From: Yamagishiella unicocca
Lineage: Eukaryota; Chlorophyta; Chlorophyceae; Chlamydomonadales; Volvocaceae
Direction of reading: 5' to 3'
NCBI GenBank assembly: GCA_003116995.1
Contig: BDSL01000086.1
Coordinates: 124,001-188,000, forward strand
DNA length: 64,000 nt
The notes beneath the pieces were generated by a model that saw nothing but the letters and a program-made list of their open reading frames with translations, made no database searches and was not told the origin of the DNA. Position 1 is the stretch's first letter. Each line of letters starts with the position of its first letter. The position numbers and the translations under genes are program-made. Of the stretch, positions 1-12,978 are shown one piece after another.

Positions 1-57
1 CGAAGCTGAGGCTCTGGCCGTGCGCGATCGACCATTCAGCCGGCAAGGCACGCTTAC

Positions 58-3000
58 CGCTGGCCCGCTGCTTCAGCTCGTCCAGGCGGGTGGACACAGA
101 CACGTCCAGGTACCCGGGGCCGTTGGCTAGCCGGCCGGCCTGCAGGGGAGGGTGCGGCGTAGTGGGGGAGGGCGCGGCTGAATAGTGCGGTTCAGCATCT
201 CCGGCGTTTCCTTTGACAAAGCCTGAAACACGGACCGGCTGCCGTCCACCGTACAACACCGCACCCATGCAGCAGCAGCCAGGGCACGCACGCCGGACCT
301 CCTACCTTGCCCTTCAGCACCTCCTCAATTCGGTCCAGCATGGCCAGACACTCCCCCGCCCCGAACTTGTCGACCAGCAGGGTCATCTTGGACAGGACCT
401 TCTCGTCGAAGTCCTTGACCTGCAGCCGGGCGAAGAGGCGAAGACGGGGTGGTGAGTGCCGAGAGGCAGGAACTCCGGGGCGGCCGACAGCTGGAAGTTG
501 CATGAGGTAACCTGTTGGGCAACAGGACGACAGATCAGTCCGCAAGTCACCACTACCACCTACATCTCCGCTCCCTCCCTCCCTCCCCTCAACCGCCCCG
601 GAGCACCCACCAGCACAACGTGGTTGTCCCGGGTGAGCGCATGTATGCGCGACTGCACCGCCGGAGGGAGGCAGCGGAAGCGACCGGGCATGTCGGCGGG
701 AGCCTTGACGCTGCTGCCGGCGCCGCCCTGGGCGCTGCCAGGGCTCTGGGTGCCGGCGCCTGCGGCGCCGCCCTTGCCGCGCCCTGACCCACCGGACGCT
801 GGTACGGGCTTCGAGGCGACCTGTTCGGCAGCGGGTGGCGCGGGAGGGGGCAAGGTCAGAAAGAGGCGGGGCCGGAGGGTCGCGACTCGTCCTCCGGCTG
901 GGTGGCCGGGGTGGCTGCGGTGCCTAGGGAGGAGAGCTGCATGAGGAGGGTTACCGTGTCGACACTCATTCGCCGTGTCGTTATCTAGATTAAACCCGGG
1001 AGGGGAAAATCTCCCAGTAATGAAGTTCTTTCCGATGATAAAATACCGAATTTCTGCCCCGACCTCTCCCACCTGCTGTAGCTTTGCGGCCATGGACATG
1101 GTGACGATGGGGCTCTTGGCCACACCACTCGCCACCGCCGCCGTGGACACGGAGGCCGAGGAGGAGGGACCGGACGCGTCTGAGGCGGGCGGCGAGGGCT
1201 GTTGCGGAGTGCACAGCGGCTGCGGTGCCGTAGCGCCGCTGCCGCTGCCCCGGCGCGGCGCCCCCTGCTGGCCAGTGAAGCTGCTGGAGCGGCTGTCGGC
1301 CACGGAGCCCGCACTCGCGGCGCCACTGCGGCTGGTGCGGCCGACCGGGCCCGGTGGCGTCGTCGTCGCCATCATCCCTGTTGCCGGGGAGCTGGTGGTG
1401 CGGCCGACGCTGCCCGGGGCCGCGGATAAGTAGCCGCCGTCCGCACCGGCGCCGGTAGGGGGGCCAAGCCCGACGCCGCCGCCGCCGTTGGCGCTGCCGG
1501 GGACTGCCGCCGGTCCCAGCCGCGCCAGCGCGTAGACGCCGTACTCGGAAGACGACCCAGGAGGGGCGCCGGCGCTGTCATGACCACCCGGACCTCGCAA
1601 CAGCGCCACATCGGCCGAGGCCGGGGCATTGTAGCGGTCCGCGAAGTTGGACTGGTGCATGTCTGGCGCGCCGGAGGTCGAGCCGTAAAACATCTGAACC
1701 TCGTACGGCAGCTCTGACGGGTTGTGTAGGGAGTAATTGGCACCCATCCGGCCGTCGTGCGAGGCGCGGGGTCCCTCGGGCGCAGCCGCGTAGGCGGTTC
1801 TGACAGCGGAGACGGCGGCGAAACCGCTGCCGTCGAGCTGCTGTTGCTGCTGCTGCAGCTGCTGCTGTTGAAGCAAATTGTACTGCTGGCGTTGCTGCTC
1901 GCCGGCATATTGCTGTTGCTGCAGGTACTGCATGTGCTGCTGCTGTACCTGGTACGCAGCAGCGCCGTTACCGTTGCCGTTTGCCAGGTGCGCGGTGCCG
2001 CCGCCCGCAACCATTCCCGCCTCACTGCTCACACCCAACGCGCCGGACATCAAGTGCTGCTGCTGCCGCAGGAGCTGCTGGTGGCTACCGCCGGGGCTGG
2101 GCCCCGGGGCGCCCCCGAAAAGCGGCACCGGAGGCGGCGCCGCCGCCGCGGAGGACCCTCCTCCTAGCGGCGACATGTCACCTGCGCCGCTGAGCCGGCC
2201 CTGCGGCTGTTGCTGGTACTGCTGGTGTTGGAACTGCTGGTGCTGGGTGCTGCGCAGTGGCTCGGTGCCGGGCAGGGACACGGGCGGGGTGGCCAGCCCC
2301 GGGTCGAGCGAGGAGCCGGGTCGGATGGCAAGGGGGAGCGAGGGGTAGGGCGAGGTGGCGGGGTGAGGGGAGGAGGATGCGGACGACGGTGGTCGCACCG
2401 AGCCGCCGCTGCTGCCGCCGTTGCCGGCGCTGCCGCCAGGTGGGCCCCCTAGGGACATGTGCGCCACCTGGCGGACAACGGCATGGGGGGACGGCGAGGC
2501 TGAGGCGCTGCTGCCAGGGAAGCCGCCACCGCCGGCCGTGGCCCTGCCACCGCCCAACAGGAAGGGGTCAGCGCCAGTAGCAGGGCCGTTGGAGGTGGCC
2601 GAACCAGAGTCGCCGCCTCCAAGCCCCAAACCTCCACTGCTGTCGCCGAGGCCGAGGAAGAGCAGCGGGTCCGCCGCCCCGACCGCGTCGACACCGCCGC
2701 CGCCGCCGCCGTAGCTGCTGCGCAGCGGCGGCTGCCCCAGGCGCGCATTGCGTGCGTCGGCGGGGTTAGCGAAGGCGAAACGGGACTCGTGCGGGTGCAG
2801 GGCCACGCCGCCGGTGCTGCCTGCGGAGGCGGGCGGCGACAGCTGCTGCGAGGACGCCGCAGCGCCCAGCAACAGCGAGGAGGCCGCGGCCGATGCGGCA
2901 TCTTGTGGGGGGCCCTGGTCGGAGCGAAATGGCTGGCCGGTGCCGGGGGCGAGGCCAAGCGCGAGAATGTCATTCTCATGATGCTGGTTCTGCCTGCTTA

Positions 3001-3503
3001 CTGCGAGCGCCCCAGGGCCCTGCGCGGCGGGCGCCTGGCCAGCCGACCAAGTCGGCGACGTGGCGAGGGCTGAAGAACGCGACCCGAGCAACTTGCACGC
3101 CTCGGGGAGCAAGCGCTTGGTCACGGCTTGTTTGAAGCCGTCGCTCAACTGCGCAACAATGTCGTTGACAAGCGGCTCCAGTCGAAGGAGTGAGGAGAGG
3201 TCGCCACCGGGAGCGAATCCCTCGAGAACCTCATAGATTTCCGCCTGGTCAGAGGGAAACGAATGCAAATTAGGAGCGAGTAATTCACATTATTTCGTGA
3301 CCGCTGTAGGCTTGGCACAATTCTTGCCTACGCAGACGAGGGACGCGACACGCCGATAATGTATGTCTCACCTTTGCGTGCGTCGACAAGCGCTCCGCAA
3401 TGTCATGCACCCGCTGTGGTATGGTGACCGCCGGTCGAAGCCGTGCTGGCTCCATCGGCAAATAGGCCTGTATGTTCGCGACGAGTCGAGGATCTCCGTT
3501 CAT
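58..3503 (-). CDS. Gln/Gly-rich low-complexity protein, unknown function (3' end outside window)
   Basis: Five exons read on the minus strand: 3372-3503, 1073-3244, 611-820, 306-419 and 58-127. The reading frame is kept across all junctions, and the last donor at 57/56 shows that the gene continues beyond the left edge. The start is MNGDPRLVAN at 3503. Two short ordered segments flank a very long disordered centre of about 650 residues rich in Gly, Ser, Ala, Pro and Gln, with Gln runs near 1820-2240. The N-terminal ordered part (about residues 1-100) contains AEIYEVLEGFAPGGDLSSLL. The C-terminal part contains LPPAVQSRIHALTRDNHVVL followed by DFDEKVLSKMTLLVDKFGAG, both predicted helical. This arrangement suggests a nuclear or RNP scaffold protein, but I do not recognise the family. 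The 58-127 exon uses the TAG acceptor at 128-130, because starting at 140 would introduce a stop in the frame that looks conserved. Confidence 0.7.
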
Positions 3504-4103
3504 GCGAACCGTCTTCGCACGCTAACGACCAGTAGGACCAGGCCAGTGCAGGCGAGGCAAAGCAATGTGGTCCTCCGGGCGGACTCTGAGCCGATGCTCA
3601 GGTCCGGAGGACACCTTGACGGTAAGAAAGAAGCTGAGGGGCCGCAGCTCCCACCCACCTACTCGGTGGCCACACCGCCGCGGAGCCAGGAGTGCGCGCT
3701 TCTGTAGGTTTCGGTGGACAACCAAGGCAGACTAAGAGTCAGTTCCGCGTCCCCAACAGAGGTCTAAGTAAGACGAGCTTCCGCTCGGCTCTCCGAGTGT
3801 CGTCGTTAGGAAAACGTTCGCCGTTGATACTAAAGTATATTAAGAAGACTACCTGCGATCTGAACCAAGCAATTAAAGGCCATTCGGTTTCGCCTGACGG
3901 TGTCTTTGCGCCGGAAGCTTGCCGCGTCAGCGACCGTGTACGGCGCCAACACGCGGGAGCGGAATCGAGTCACAACCTTTGCCCTTGAGGGTGGCACGCA
4001 CGGATGCGCAAACAAACAGCTAATGCACTGCGTTTTAAAGCATGCCGCAGTAGGCACTTACTTGCCGTTGGTTTCCGCGGGCGGGTAGGGTCCAACCGGT
4101 ATT
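3504..4103. promoter_or_regulatory. Divergent intergenic region between the Gln-rich gene and the GBP gene
   Basis: About 600 bp separate two start codons on opposite strands, so this stretch must hold both promoters and 5' UTRs. It is less GC-rich than the flanking exons. I see no convincing TATA box and no gene. Confidence 0.4.
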
Positions 4104-7100
4104 ATGGCTTCAGAACTTGTGCGCTTCAACGATATATCCAAGAAATTTGAGGTAGCAGATGAGGCTGTAAAGCTGCTGAGGTGCGGCGCTTGTAGTTGTG
4201 ACCGAGTCAATCGAAAGCGACCAGGAGACGAGGGGTCGCCATCCGTTCTGCCTGGCGCGCTCCATGCAGGGCTCTGACTGGACCAATATGCGTAGTAGCT
4301 GTCTGTGGTCGAGCGCGGCAGGGCAAGAGCTTCCTGTTGAATCAGCTGCTAGCCAAGCTTCAAGGCCCAGCCCCTTCGCCGCCACCGGCAGCGAGCGCAA
4401 GATTCGCAGTGGGCAGTACCGTCAAGCCTTGCACGAAGGGTGCGGGAGGGGCACCACTAGTTTCGGCACCCTGGAACGTCCAGCGCGTGTGTGGTGGCTC
4501 GTGCGTGTGGGTGGGTGGATGGCTAGGCCGGAGCGGGAGGCTGGCAGGCGACCAGTCGTCGTGACGTTAAGATGCTGGGGTAGATGTGTCATGGGGTGGG
4601 TGAGTGGATGCGGGATGGGCGTGGGATAGATGTGGGTGAAGGTGGGTAAACGTAGATGGAGGGAGGCCCAGCGTGGGTCGGCGCGCGCTCGCCTTCCTGA
4701 CCGCCCCTTGCCACACTCCCGCCTCTCACGTCCCGGTCACCTTCACCCACCCCCCGCCAGGTCTATGGCTGTGGTCCCGCCCGATAGCCAGGACTCTGCC
4801 CAACGGTCAAACCTACCACTTGGTGGGGCGGAGGGTTGGGGGCCCAGAAGGGAGGGGGGATCCGGGCAGTAGGTTGTTGCGACCGCTGGCCAATGCATTG
4901 AACTGAAGGGGCCGGACGAGGTGTCGGCAGCACTGTCCTCCGGCTTCACACCCGGTGGAGTGGTGAGTCACTGCCACGAAGCCTGGGTGTCGAGCTGGCG
5001 TTGGTCCATCACTTGATTCCACACCCCTCACCTCAAATGGCCCCTCCCGACCTGGCCGCGGTGTCCCTTGAACCTCCTTGGCCCCCCGGCCCCCGCGCCA
5101 CCTGAAGGTGCTGGTGGACGCTGAGGGCATCGACTCGTACGATCAGACCGCCGACTACTCCAATCACGTGAGGGGGTTTGGGCATACTTCACTGTTGTGC
5201 TAATTTACCACTTGAGCTACGAAAGCCCACGGCAAATGTTGTGTGTTTCATATGTTCCTCCCCTCTTTCCCTCTCCGCCTCCGCACCCCTAGATTTTCAG
5301 CTTGGCTCTGCTGCTGTCTTCCCTGCTGGTGTACAACCAGATGGGCTCCATAGACGAGTCATCGGTATGGAGGACGGGGCGGCCAGGAAGAGGGGACGCG
5401 GGAAGGGCAGGGCGCACCCATGAGCCCGGGGCTGAGGCGGTGCGTCGCTGAAGGCCGACACGTGGTGGATTTCAGGCGGAGCAGGGCAGAGCAGGTTGGG
5501 CGGGACAATAGGTGAGGGCTCGCGGCGGGTGGGAGGTCCCGTCCAACCTGCTGTCCCCTCCCTGCCGCTCCTGCCCGCCTCCCCTCGCGTCCCCGCAGGT
5601 GGACAAGCTGGCCAGTGTGTGCGAGTTCGCCCGGCTCATCCGGGGCAAGGCGGGTGAGGGGGAGCGCCACGGCCTGCAGGCCAACAGCGGGACATCCTTC
5701 TTCCCCCTTCCCCTCCTCCTCCAAGTGATGCGCTGAAGCCACGGCCCGCAGCCAGAGCAACAGGCGCGCACACCACTGCCTTATGCAACCTGCTGCGCGC
5801 CGCAGATTCCTCCGCTTCAGCGCACCATGCCGGCAGCGGCGGCGACCTGCTGCGAGACCTGGCCCCCTCCTTCGTGTGGCTGCTGAGGGACTTCCAGTTC
5901 CAGCTGACGGAAGACGGGAGGCAGGTGGGTCGGGAGGGGGCAACCCGCTGGGGCAATGGGGCCAAGGGCGGATGGGAGGGGTGTACTCGCGAACCACACC
6001 ATACACCGCATCACGGCACGCCCCACGTGCTTATCCAGCAGTGCTCACCACACATCCCATCCTCACGTCCTCGTGCCCTCCCCTACGGGTGCCGCTCCGC
6101 CATGTCTTCCCCCCCCCACCCACCACCACCCTGGTGCCTCCAGCTGACGGTCCGCGACTACATGGAGGAGGTGCTGCGGGAGCTGCCCGGGTCGTCCGAC
6201 GGCATCCGCGCGAAAAACCAGGTATCATGGTCACGGAATACTCACTATGCTGTCTTCCAACGACACCGTACACTTGCTCATCTGCCCCACGACCTCCGTG
6301 TTGCTTCGCCCCTCATTCCCTTCGCCGCCCTCTCTGAAATCCTTCCTCTCAGCTCCGTGCCAGCATCAAATCGATTTTCCACGATCGGGACTGCCACGCA
6401 CTGGTGAGAGAGGGGGGAGCGGGGTTGGGGAGTAGGAGTGGAGGCTGACGGGGCGCTGGCGCGATGACAACGGTCATTTGGTGATTTGGGTCGGGTCAGG
6501 ATGGCGGGGCACAGGTGTCAGGGGACGGCTACGGGGAGGCCTGGCCGACGGCATCTGGGGCTGGGCAGGGACGGAGTGGCTTCGGCGGCGCTTTGCCTGT
6601 CGGCTGTGGCTGGGTGCACGGGGCGGGGCAGAGAGAGGTCCTGCGGACGACCCACTCCGCGCAAGTCCGCTGCCCCGCCGACCCGCATCCCCCTGGCAGG
6701 TCCGTCCCATGCTGGACGAGGCCCAGCTGGCTCGCATGGACTCGCTGCCGCTGTCGCACCTGAGGCCGGAGTTCAAGAAGGTCAGGAGCGGGAGAGGATT
6801 GTGAGGAAAGCCCGCGTACTAGGGAATTGGGAAACCGTTAGGAAAGCCGATTCGGAAGCCGATTAGGGAACCAGGGCGGGGGAGGGGGAAGAGCCCTGGA
6901 AGAAGGACACGTGAGACGAGGGCACAGGCGGTGGCACTGGTGGCAGTGGGGGGGCTGCGGCCGCGGGGAAGTAAAAGCTCGGCGACGGCTCCGTCCGCCC
7001 TGGTCGAACACGGCCTGGCCCTCGCCCCATCTCCGCCCCCCACTCCCCGCCATCTTCCAGCCCTCTCGCCCTCCCCTCGCCCCCAGGGCCTGGATTCCCT

Positions 7101-10100
7101 GGCCGAGCTGCTGCTCGCCCGCTGCCGCCCCAAGTCCCTCCGCGGCAGCCCCCTAACGGGGCCGGCGCTGGCGGGTCTGGCGGAGGCGTACTGCCGGGTC
7201 ATCAACGAAGGCGGGGTGCCGGCCATTGCATCAACATGGCAGGTGCGCGCCAGGAGGGGAGGGGCGCAGCAGGAGGAGGGGGCGCAGCAGGAGGAGGGGG
7301 CGCAACCAGCTGCTGCGCCGTGGCGGTTAGCAGGGGTAGCGGGACAACAAAGGGAAGCGGCGGGGCTGTTGTTTGCGGGATGGGAGGCTGTGAGGTCGGG
7401 AGGCGCTGCGATGTGGGTCGAGGGGTCGCAGCTGCAACTCCGGCCCACTGCGCGATGTCTCCCTACCACACTCGCGTCCAGCCCAGTGAGCCACTCCCCG
7501 CCTCCTGCCCTCCTAAAATCCGGTGACCCATCCCGCCGCAGAGTGTGGTGCAGTCGGAGTGCCGGCGGGCGCTGGATCTTGCCATTGACCTATACCGCTC
7601 GCGGCTGGAGGCGGCCCGCGGGTTGGAGGTGAGGTGGAAGGCGGGAGGGGGCGTGGTAGGCACTGTATAAGCGCGTGTGCTTTTGAACGCACCGGCAAGG
7701 GTTGTGCCCGGGGCAAAAGCCGTACGCCGCAAGCAAGAAGGGCGGCCGCCACACTGGTGGCGAGGGCAGGGGGCGTTGGGGTCAGTCGAGCAAACAAAAC
7801 ATACAATACTCCCCCTTCCCCCTCCGGCAGGTGGGGCTGGACGGGCTGGAGGCGACCCACACCACGGCCCTGGAGGCGGCAGTGGAGGCATTCAACAAGC
7901 AGGTGGGGGCGCCCTAGGGGGAGAGGGCTGGCTTGGGGGCCCTACGCCTACCGCGGTAGCGGGGGGGCGGAAAGGAAATCTGCAATCATCATCTTTGGTA
8001 TCTAGCCTACGCCTGCTGCTCAATCAGCAAGCCGCCATAGCCGTTGAAGTAGTTGGTCGCAACCTGGCCTCCTGCCACAACCCAGAGCCTGGAGCTGTCT
8101 CCCTGTTACTCCCCCCCGTTCCCCATGGCTCCAGGCGGTGGGTGAGCCGGGCGAGCGCGAGGGCTTCCTGCGGCGGCTGCGCGAGGCGGCGGCGGCCACA
8201 GTGGGGCCGCTGCGGCAGATCAAGCGGGCGGAGGCGGAGGCGCGGACCTCGGACATGCTGGCGGCGGGGGCGAAGAGGTTCTTGCAGGTGGGGCCAGAGG
8301 CTGTTGGGGCCAGGGTGCGGGCATGCAGATGACCTGACGCGTTTGCCTGCCCTCCGCCGCCCTCACGTGACCCCCTCCTCGCCCCCTGACGGCCCACCTC
8401 GCAGTCCGTCCGCGACGACGACTCCGACCTGGCCGCCGCTGAGTCCCAGCTGCACGCCTTCCTGCGGCAGTACGCGGCGGAGGGCGGCCTGGGGCCGGAC
8501 AAGTACATCAAGGTGCGGAGGCGGCGGGGCGAATGCAGGGCCAGGAGGAGGGAGGCGGGGCGATACACGCCGCCAACCATTGTGCTTGTTGGTCGACGCT
8601 ACGGCGCATATGTACGAACACGCGACTTGCGTTCGGCGACCGGGATCCAGTGTTTTGGCGCCCGCGGGTTCCACGTGGCGCGTCATCACGTCGAGGGGTA
8701 GGCTGACCGGGGCCAATTCCGCCATACCGCAACCCCCTCGGTTTGTCGGCCGTGGATTCGCGGATTCTCTTATAATACCCCACGCATAAACCGCATCCGG
8801 CCCAGTCGCCCCGTGCTCGTCCCTCCCTCACCCCTCACCCATCCCCCAGGCGGCTGAGTTCCTGGCCGGCACTGTGGTTCCGGAGCTACGCCGCCTGGCG
8901 CAGATGTGGCGCACCAAGGCTGCCGCGGCGGAGGGTCGGGTGGCGGAGCTGGAGGCCAAGGCCGCGGAGGTGGGCCCTGCGGGTTGGGGCCGGGTCCGCC
9001 CCCTGTGTGACGAGCTCCCCGCGTGCAGTCCCTATCGGCCGGCGCTGGCACCGCCACCAACACCTGCACCAAAACCGCGTCGAATCCACTACAACTGTGT
9101 GCACTGCCGCTGAACCAGCTCCTTGTTTGTTGGTTGCCACAATCACCGCCCCTCTTCACCTGGACATCCTCTGACGGTCCCTCAGCTGGCCAGCCGCTCC
9201 GACTCGACGCGGGCCTCCCTGGACTCGGCCACGCTGGCGGAGGCGCAGCTGCGGCGGGAGCTGTCGGCAGCGCGGGGCGAGGCGGCGACGGCGGGCGCGC
9301 GACTGACGGCGGCGAAGGCAGTGGCGGAGGGCTCGGCGCGGGAGGTGGCGGCGCTGAGGGAACAGCTGGCGGCAGCGCGGGTGGAGACGGCTGGGCGGGT
9401 GGAGGCGGCGGAGGCGGACGTTAACCGGTGCGCGGGCAGCAGTGGCTGAGCTGGTGGGAGGGAGCCGCGGATGAGAGGTGGCGGTCACTCGGGTGGGTGA
9501 GGTAGGGGGCCTGGCCTTATCTTGGACCAGTCTCAAACATCCTCTCCCGGCTGCTCTTTGTTGCGCCTTGTTCGCACGCATCCCACCACTCCACGCCACA
9601 CACACAACCCTCACCCTCGCCGCCCCCACCTGCACCCTCACCCTCGCCGCCCCCACCTGCACCCTCACCCTCGCCGCCCCCACCTGCACCCTCACCCTCG
9701 CCGCCCCCACCTGCACCCTCACCCTCGCCGCCCCCACCTGCACCCTCACCCTCGCCGCCCCCACCTGCACCCTCACCCTCGCCGCCCCCACCTGCACCCT
9801 CACCCTCGCCGCCCCCACCTGCACCCTCACCCTCGCCGCCCCCACCTGCACGTCGCCTAGGCTGCGTTCTGAGCTGGCTGCAGCTCACGCGCAGCGCGCC
9901 GCCGCGGAGTCAGCCGCGCAGCAGGCGGCGGCGGCCCGCACCGCGGCGGCCCAGCAGCTGGCGGCGCGGGAGGCTGCGCTGGCGGCGAGGACGGCGGAGT
10001 CGGAGGCGGCGCGGCGGGCGGCCGAGGCGATGCGTGCGGCTGAGGTGCAGGTGTCGATGGGCCGGCTGCGGGAGGGGTACGGGGAGCAGAAGCCACAACT

Positions 10101-12030
10101 GTCGCGGTGCTGGCGGCCTATGCCGCCGAACTGGCCACGCCGTTCGATGCATCCGGTGTGCCCCGTCCCCCGGCAGCACCCCGCCATCATTTGGAAGATT
10201 GTCTTTCTCCAGTTTCGGTTCACTGGCTTCGTCTCCACCCGCTCCCTCTGCACTCCCTACCCACTCGACATGGCTCGTTGTAGGCCGGGAGGTAATCCAC
10301 GCAGCGACGGCCCTCGGAGTCATGTGCACAGCCCGCCCCTACGGTTCCCCCCAGGGTCCTCACCCTCACGCCTGCGCACCCACCCTCCCTCTCCCCACGA
10401 CCCCCGCAGCTCCGCCAGCAGGCCGAGGCGCTGTCCGCCCAGCTGTCCTCCAGGGAGGCCACGCTGGCTAACCTGCAGCGGGAGCGGGACTTCATGCAGG
10501 CGCAGCTGGACGAGCAGAAGAGGACGATGGACGAGCAGGACCACAGGCTCTCGACAGCGGCTGACGCCACGGCGGCCGCGGCGGTGGCCGCCGCAGCAGC
10601 AGTGGCGGCGACGGCGCCGCGGCGGTCGCCGCCGCCTGCGGATGCGTGGGGCGGTGGCCAGGGTGCAGGTGCGGGCGCTGCTGCGCCAGGGCCGTCCACG
10701 GTTGCTGGTGGCGGCGGCGCAATGGCAGCGGCAGATAACACGGGGCGGAAAAGGGGCCGTGGTGCTGCGGGGCTGGATGCCGACGTCGGCCGACACGATG
10801 TTGATATGGTGGACGCCGGGCCTGGCGGCGGCGGCGAGGAGCTGGTGGAAGTGGTGGAAACCATGGCAGGCCGGAATGACGGATCAGCGGCCGCAGAACC
10901 ACCGCGGCCGGCTACTCGTCGCCAGCGGACGCCCGCCGTGTCCGACAGGCGCCGTACATGTGTGGCAGTGGCGACTCCCGTAGCCACTGCTGTGGCCGCA
11001 GCACCTCCGCCGGCGCCGACGGATGGCGCTGCTGCGGGCAACCCAGGCACACCGGCGGCCGCCACTGACAGATCGCCTGGTGGAGGTGGGGTGCAGCAGC
11101 GGACTCCGTTCAGCTCCGAGCGGGAGGTGGTGCTGCGGACCACTCCGGGAGGTGAGCGAGCGCGAGGCTGGAAAGGATGGGGAAAGGGGTTTGGTGGCGG
11201 TGGGGTCGGCGTAAGGCGGCAGAGGGGCGGACATGGGGGAGAGGGGCCGGGGGCCGGTCGGCGCCGACGGGGGGCACCAGACACCTCAGGGCCGGGGCGG
11301 CTTTTGCCATTTCGTTGCGGGGACGGTGGACGTCAGCGGCATACAGGAGTGTTGGGAGGTGAGGCCCGGGCTGGAGAAGTGGGGCTGGGGGGTCCCTCCG
11401 GCAGGCCGAGCGCTCCTTGCCCTGCAGCGCAATCCGTTCGAGCGGGGCTGGCCCCGCTAACTCGCAGTGGTCACCTGTGCAACTCGCATTCCGCCGCGCT
11501 GCGTGGTCGGCTGCAGGCAGCGCCACGCGAGCTGCCAGGTCTCATGGTGTGGCAGGCGCCACTGCCGCCTCGTCCCGCCCGCCGCTGCCCGCCCACGTGG
11601 AGGCAATGAAGGTGCGCGCAGGAGGAGGAGGAGGAGGAGGGCGAGGATCCACCGCAATCGCCGAACAAATTTCCGTCTTGGTGCATGCCAGCCGTGGCGT
11701 GGGCAACAAGGCTGGCGGCGGTATCACCAGCAACACGTGCTCATTTCGCTCGTCCTGTACCTCCCTCCTCGCTCAAATGATCTCCTTGCGCGCGCTTGGG
11801 CCCAGCCCCTCCCCTGGCCCTGCTTCAATTTCCGGTCCTGCCCCTTTGCCTTCCCCACCGCCGTAAACCCGCTTCCGCCCAACCAGGTCAATGAGCTCAA
11901 GGACTGGCTCACATCCCACGGCCTGGAAGCGGAGGTGTTTGAGCTCAACCGGGCCCGGCCCGCCCCCTCGAAAAAGGACTGGCTGGCGCTGGTGAGGGCC
12001 CAGTGCGCGCCAGGTCCGGAATGCGTATGA
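4104..12030 (+). CDS. Guanylate-binding protein (GBP)-type dynamin-related GTPase with coiled-coil and SAP-like tail
   Basis: About 21 exons: 4104-4180, 4270-4439, 4761-4822, 5108-5167, 5293-5364, 5599-5653, 5806-5924, 6144-6221, 6353-6403, 6700-6780, 7087-7242, 7542-7628, 7831-7902, 8135-8287, 8405-8512, 8850-8969, 9186-9427, 9861-10050, 10410-11151, 11468-11611 and 11887-12030; roughly 990 residues. GTPase motifs are in order: G1 GRARQGKS, G2 VGSTVKPCTKG, then LWLWSRPIARTLPNG, G3 DAEG, LSSLLVYNQMGSIDESS, and the GBP-specific RD motif in WLLRDFQF. A helical domain follows, then an Ala/Glu/Arg-rich coiled coil (about 8850-10560), a disordered part with a basic GRKRGRG stretch, and a C-terminal segment VNELKDWLTSHGLEAEV that resembles a SAP domain. 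GBPs hydrolyse GTP and self-assemble; plant GBP-like proteins act at membranes or in nuclear condensates. The junction between 11151 and 11468 is out of phase in my model, so that part is uncertain. Confidence 0.9.
9608..9850. repeat. 27-bp minisatellite, nine copies, in a GBP intron
   Basis: Nine nearly perfect copies of a C-rich 27-bp unit (containing CCCTCACCCTCGCCG) fill most of the intron between the exons ending at 9427 and starting at 9861. The array stops ten bases before the acceptor. Confidence 0.95.
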
Positions 12031-12526
12031 GGCACGTATGGGAGGGCGCATGGCTGCGTAGGCTGTTTGCTGATTGGATGGGCGCTTTGTTACTTTACTG
12101 TGTTGCGATGGGTCGTGTATGTCGATGGTTTGGGGCTGCTGACATGTTGATGAGTACCTCCGCTGACGCAATGGACCGCTTGGACCGGCAAAGGTGAAAA
12201 GAAGGGCGACGGGGGAAGGAGCTAGCGGCCACTGGGCAACCAACCGTGCCCTGCCCTCCGCGGCAAGGGTTTCCTCTCAGCCCTCCCCGGCGAACAAAAC
12301 AGTACTTTCGCGCGTTGCATAGCTTGGGGTCTGTGACGGTGTTCTTGGAGTCATGGCAGGGACGTTCGCTTATCAATGGATACTTTACATTGGATTTCGT
12401 GGGGTCAGGGGAGGCCTGCTTTTGCGCTTTAAGACCGGACGGGTGCGGTCAGTCCGCCCGTCGGATGCACAGAAAAGGGTCGAAGGACAAGGAATGCAAC
12501 CAGACGGCGACGAGACGTGGCGCCAC

Positions 12527-12531
12527 TGTAA
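12527..12531 (+). terminator. TGTAA, candidate poly(A) signal of the GBP gene
   Basis: TGTAA is the usual polyadenylation signal in volvocine algae. This copy lies about 500 bp after the GBP stop codon; another TGTAA lies near 12873. Assignment is by position only. The stretch 12031-12899 shows no other gene and is probably 3' UTR plus spacer. Confidence 0.4.
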
Positions 12532-12899
12532 CATGAAGCGACACACGGCCTGCACCCTTCATGGTGGGCAGGCAGGGACACGGAGCTTGGGCCTCTCAAG
12601 GTCCGCCTTGCCTCGTTCCTGCGTGCTCGTTCCTTTGCCTTTGCCTTTGTTTTTCTCCCCTTCCCCGGTGACCGTTGTCGGTGCAGTGGCGTCTATGCGC
12701 CTGGGGTAACGACCGTTTGCTGGGATCAGCGGTGTCCCTCCCCCAGCGTTCCCCATGCTACCTTTGCTTTGCGGCTGGCAGTGCCGCGCTTGACGTGTGC
12801 TGGCCCTGTTGAACGGGCTTACAGAAATGCACCCTTATATATGCATTGAAGCATACTTTCGGCATCTTCTGGCGATGTAAGGCACCTTCGTCGCACACA

Positions 12900-12971
12900 G
12901 TCTCTATCGTATAGTGGTTAGTACATCACGTTGTGGCCGTGAAGACCCCGGCTCGAACCCGGGTAGGGACA
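12900..12971 (+). tRNA. tRNA-His (anticodon GTG)
   Basis: A 72-nt cloverleaf with no intron. The acceptor stem GTCTCTA pairs with TAGGGAC (one T-G pair). The A box is TAGTGGTTAGTA, the anticodon loop is TTGTGGC giving GTG, and the T arm CCCGGCTCGAACCCGGG is perfectly paired around the B box. The discriminator is A at 12971, and a T5 run at 12974-12978 is a proper Pol III terminator. CCA is not encoded, as expected for a nuclear tRNA gene. Confidence 0.93.
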
Positions 12972-12978
12972 CCTTTTT

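Noticed and set aside
9156..9888. Minus-strand ORFs with nine identical heptad-like repeats
   Set aside because: They are translations of the 27-bp intronic minisatellite of the GBP gene.
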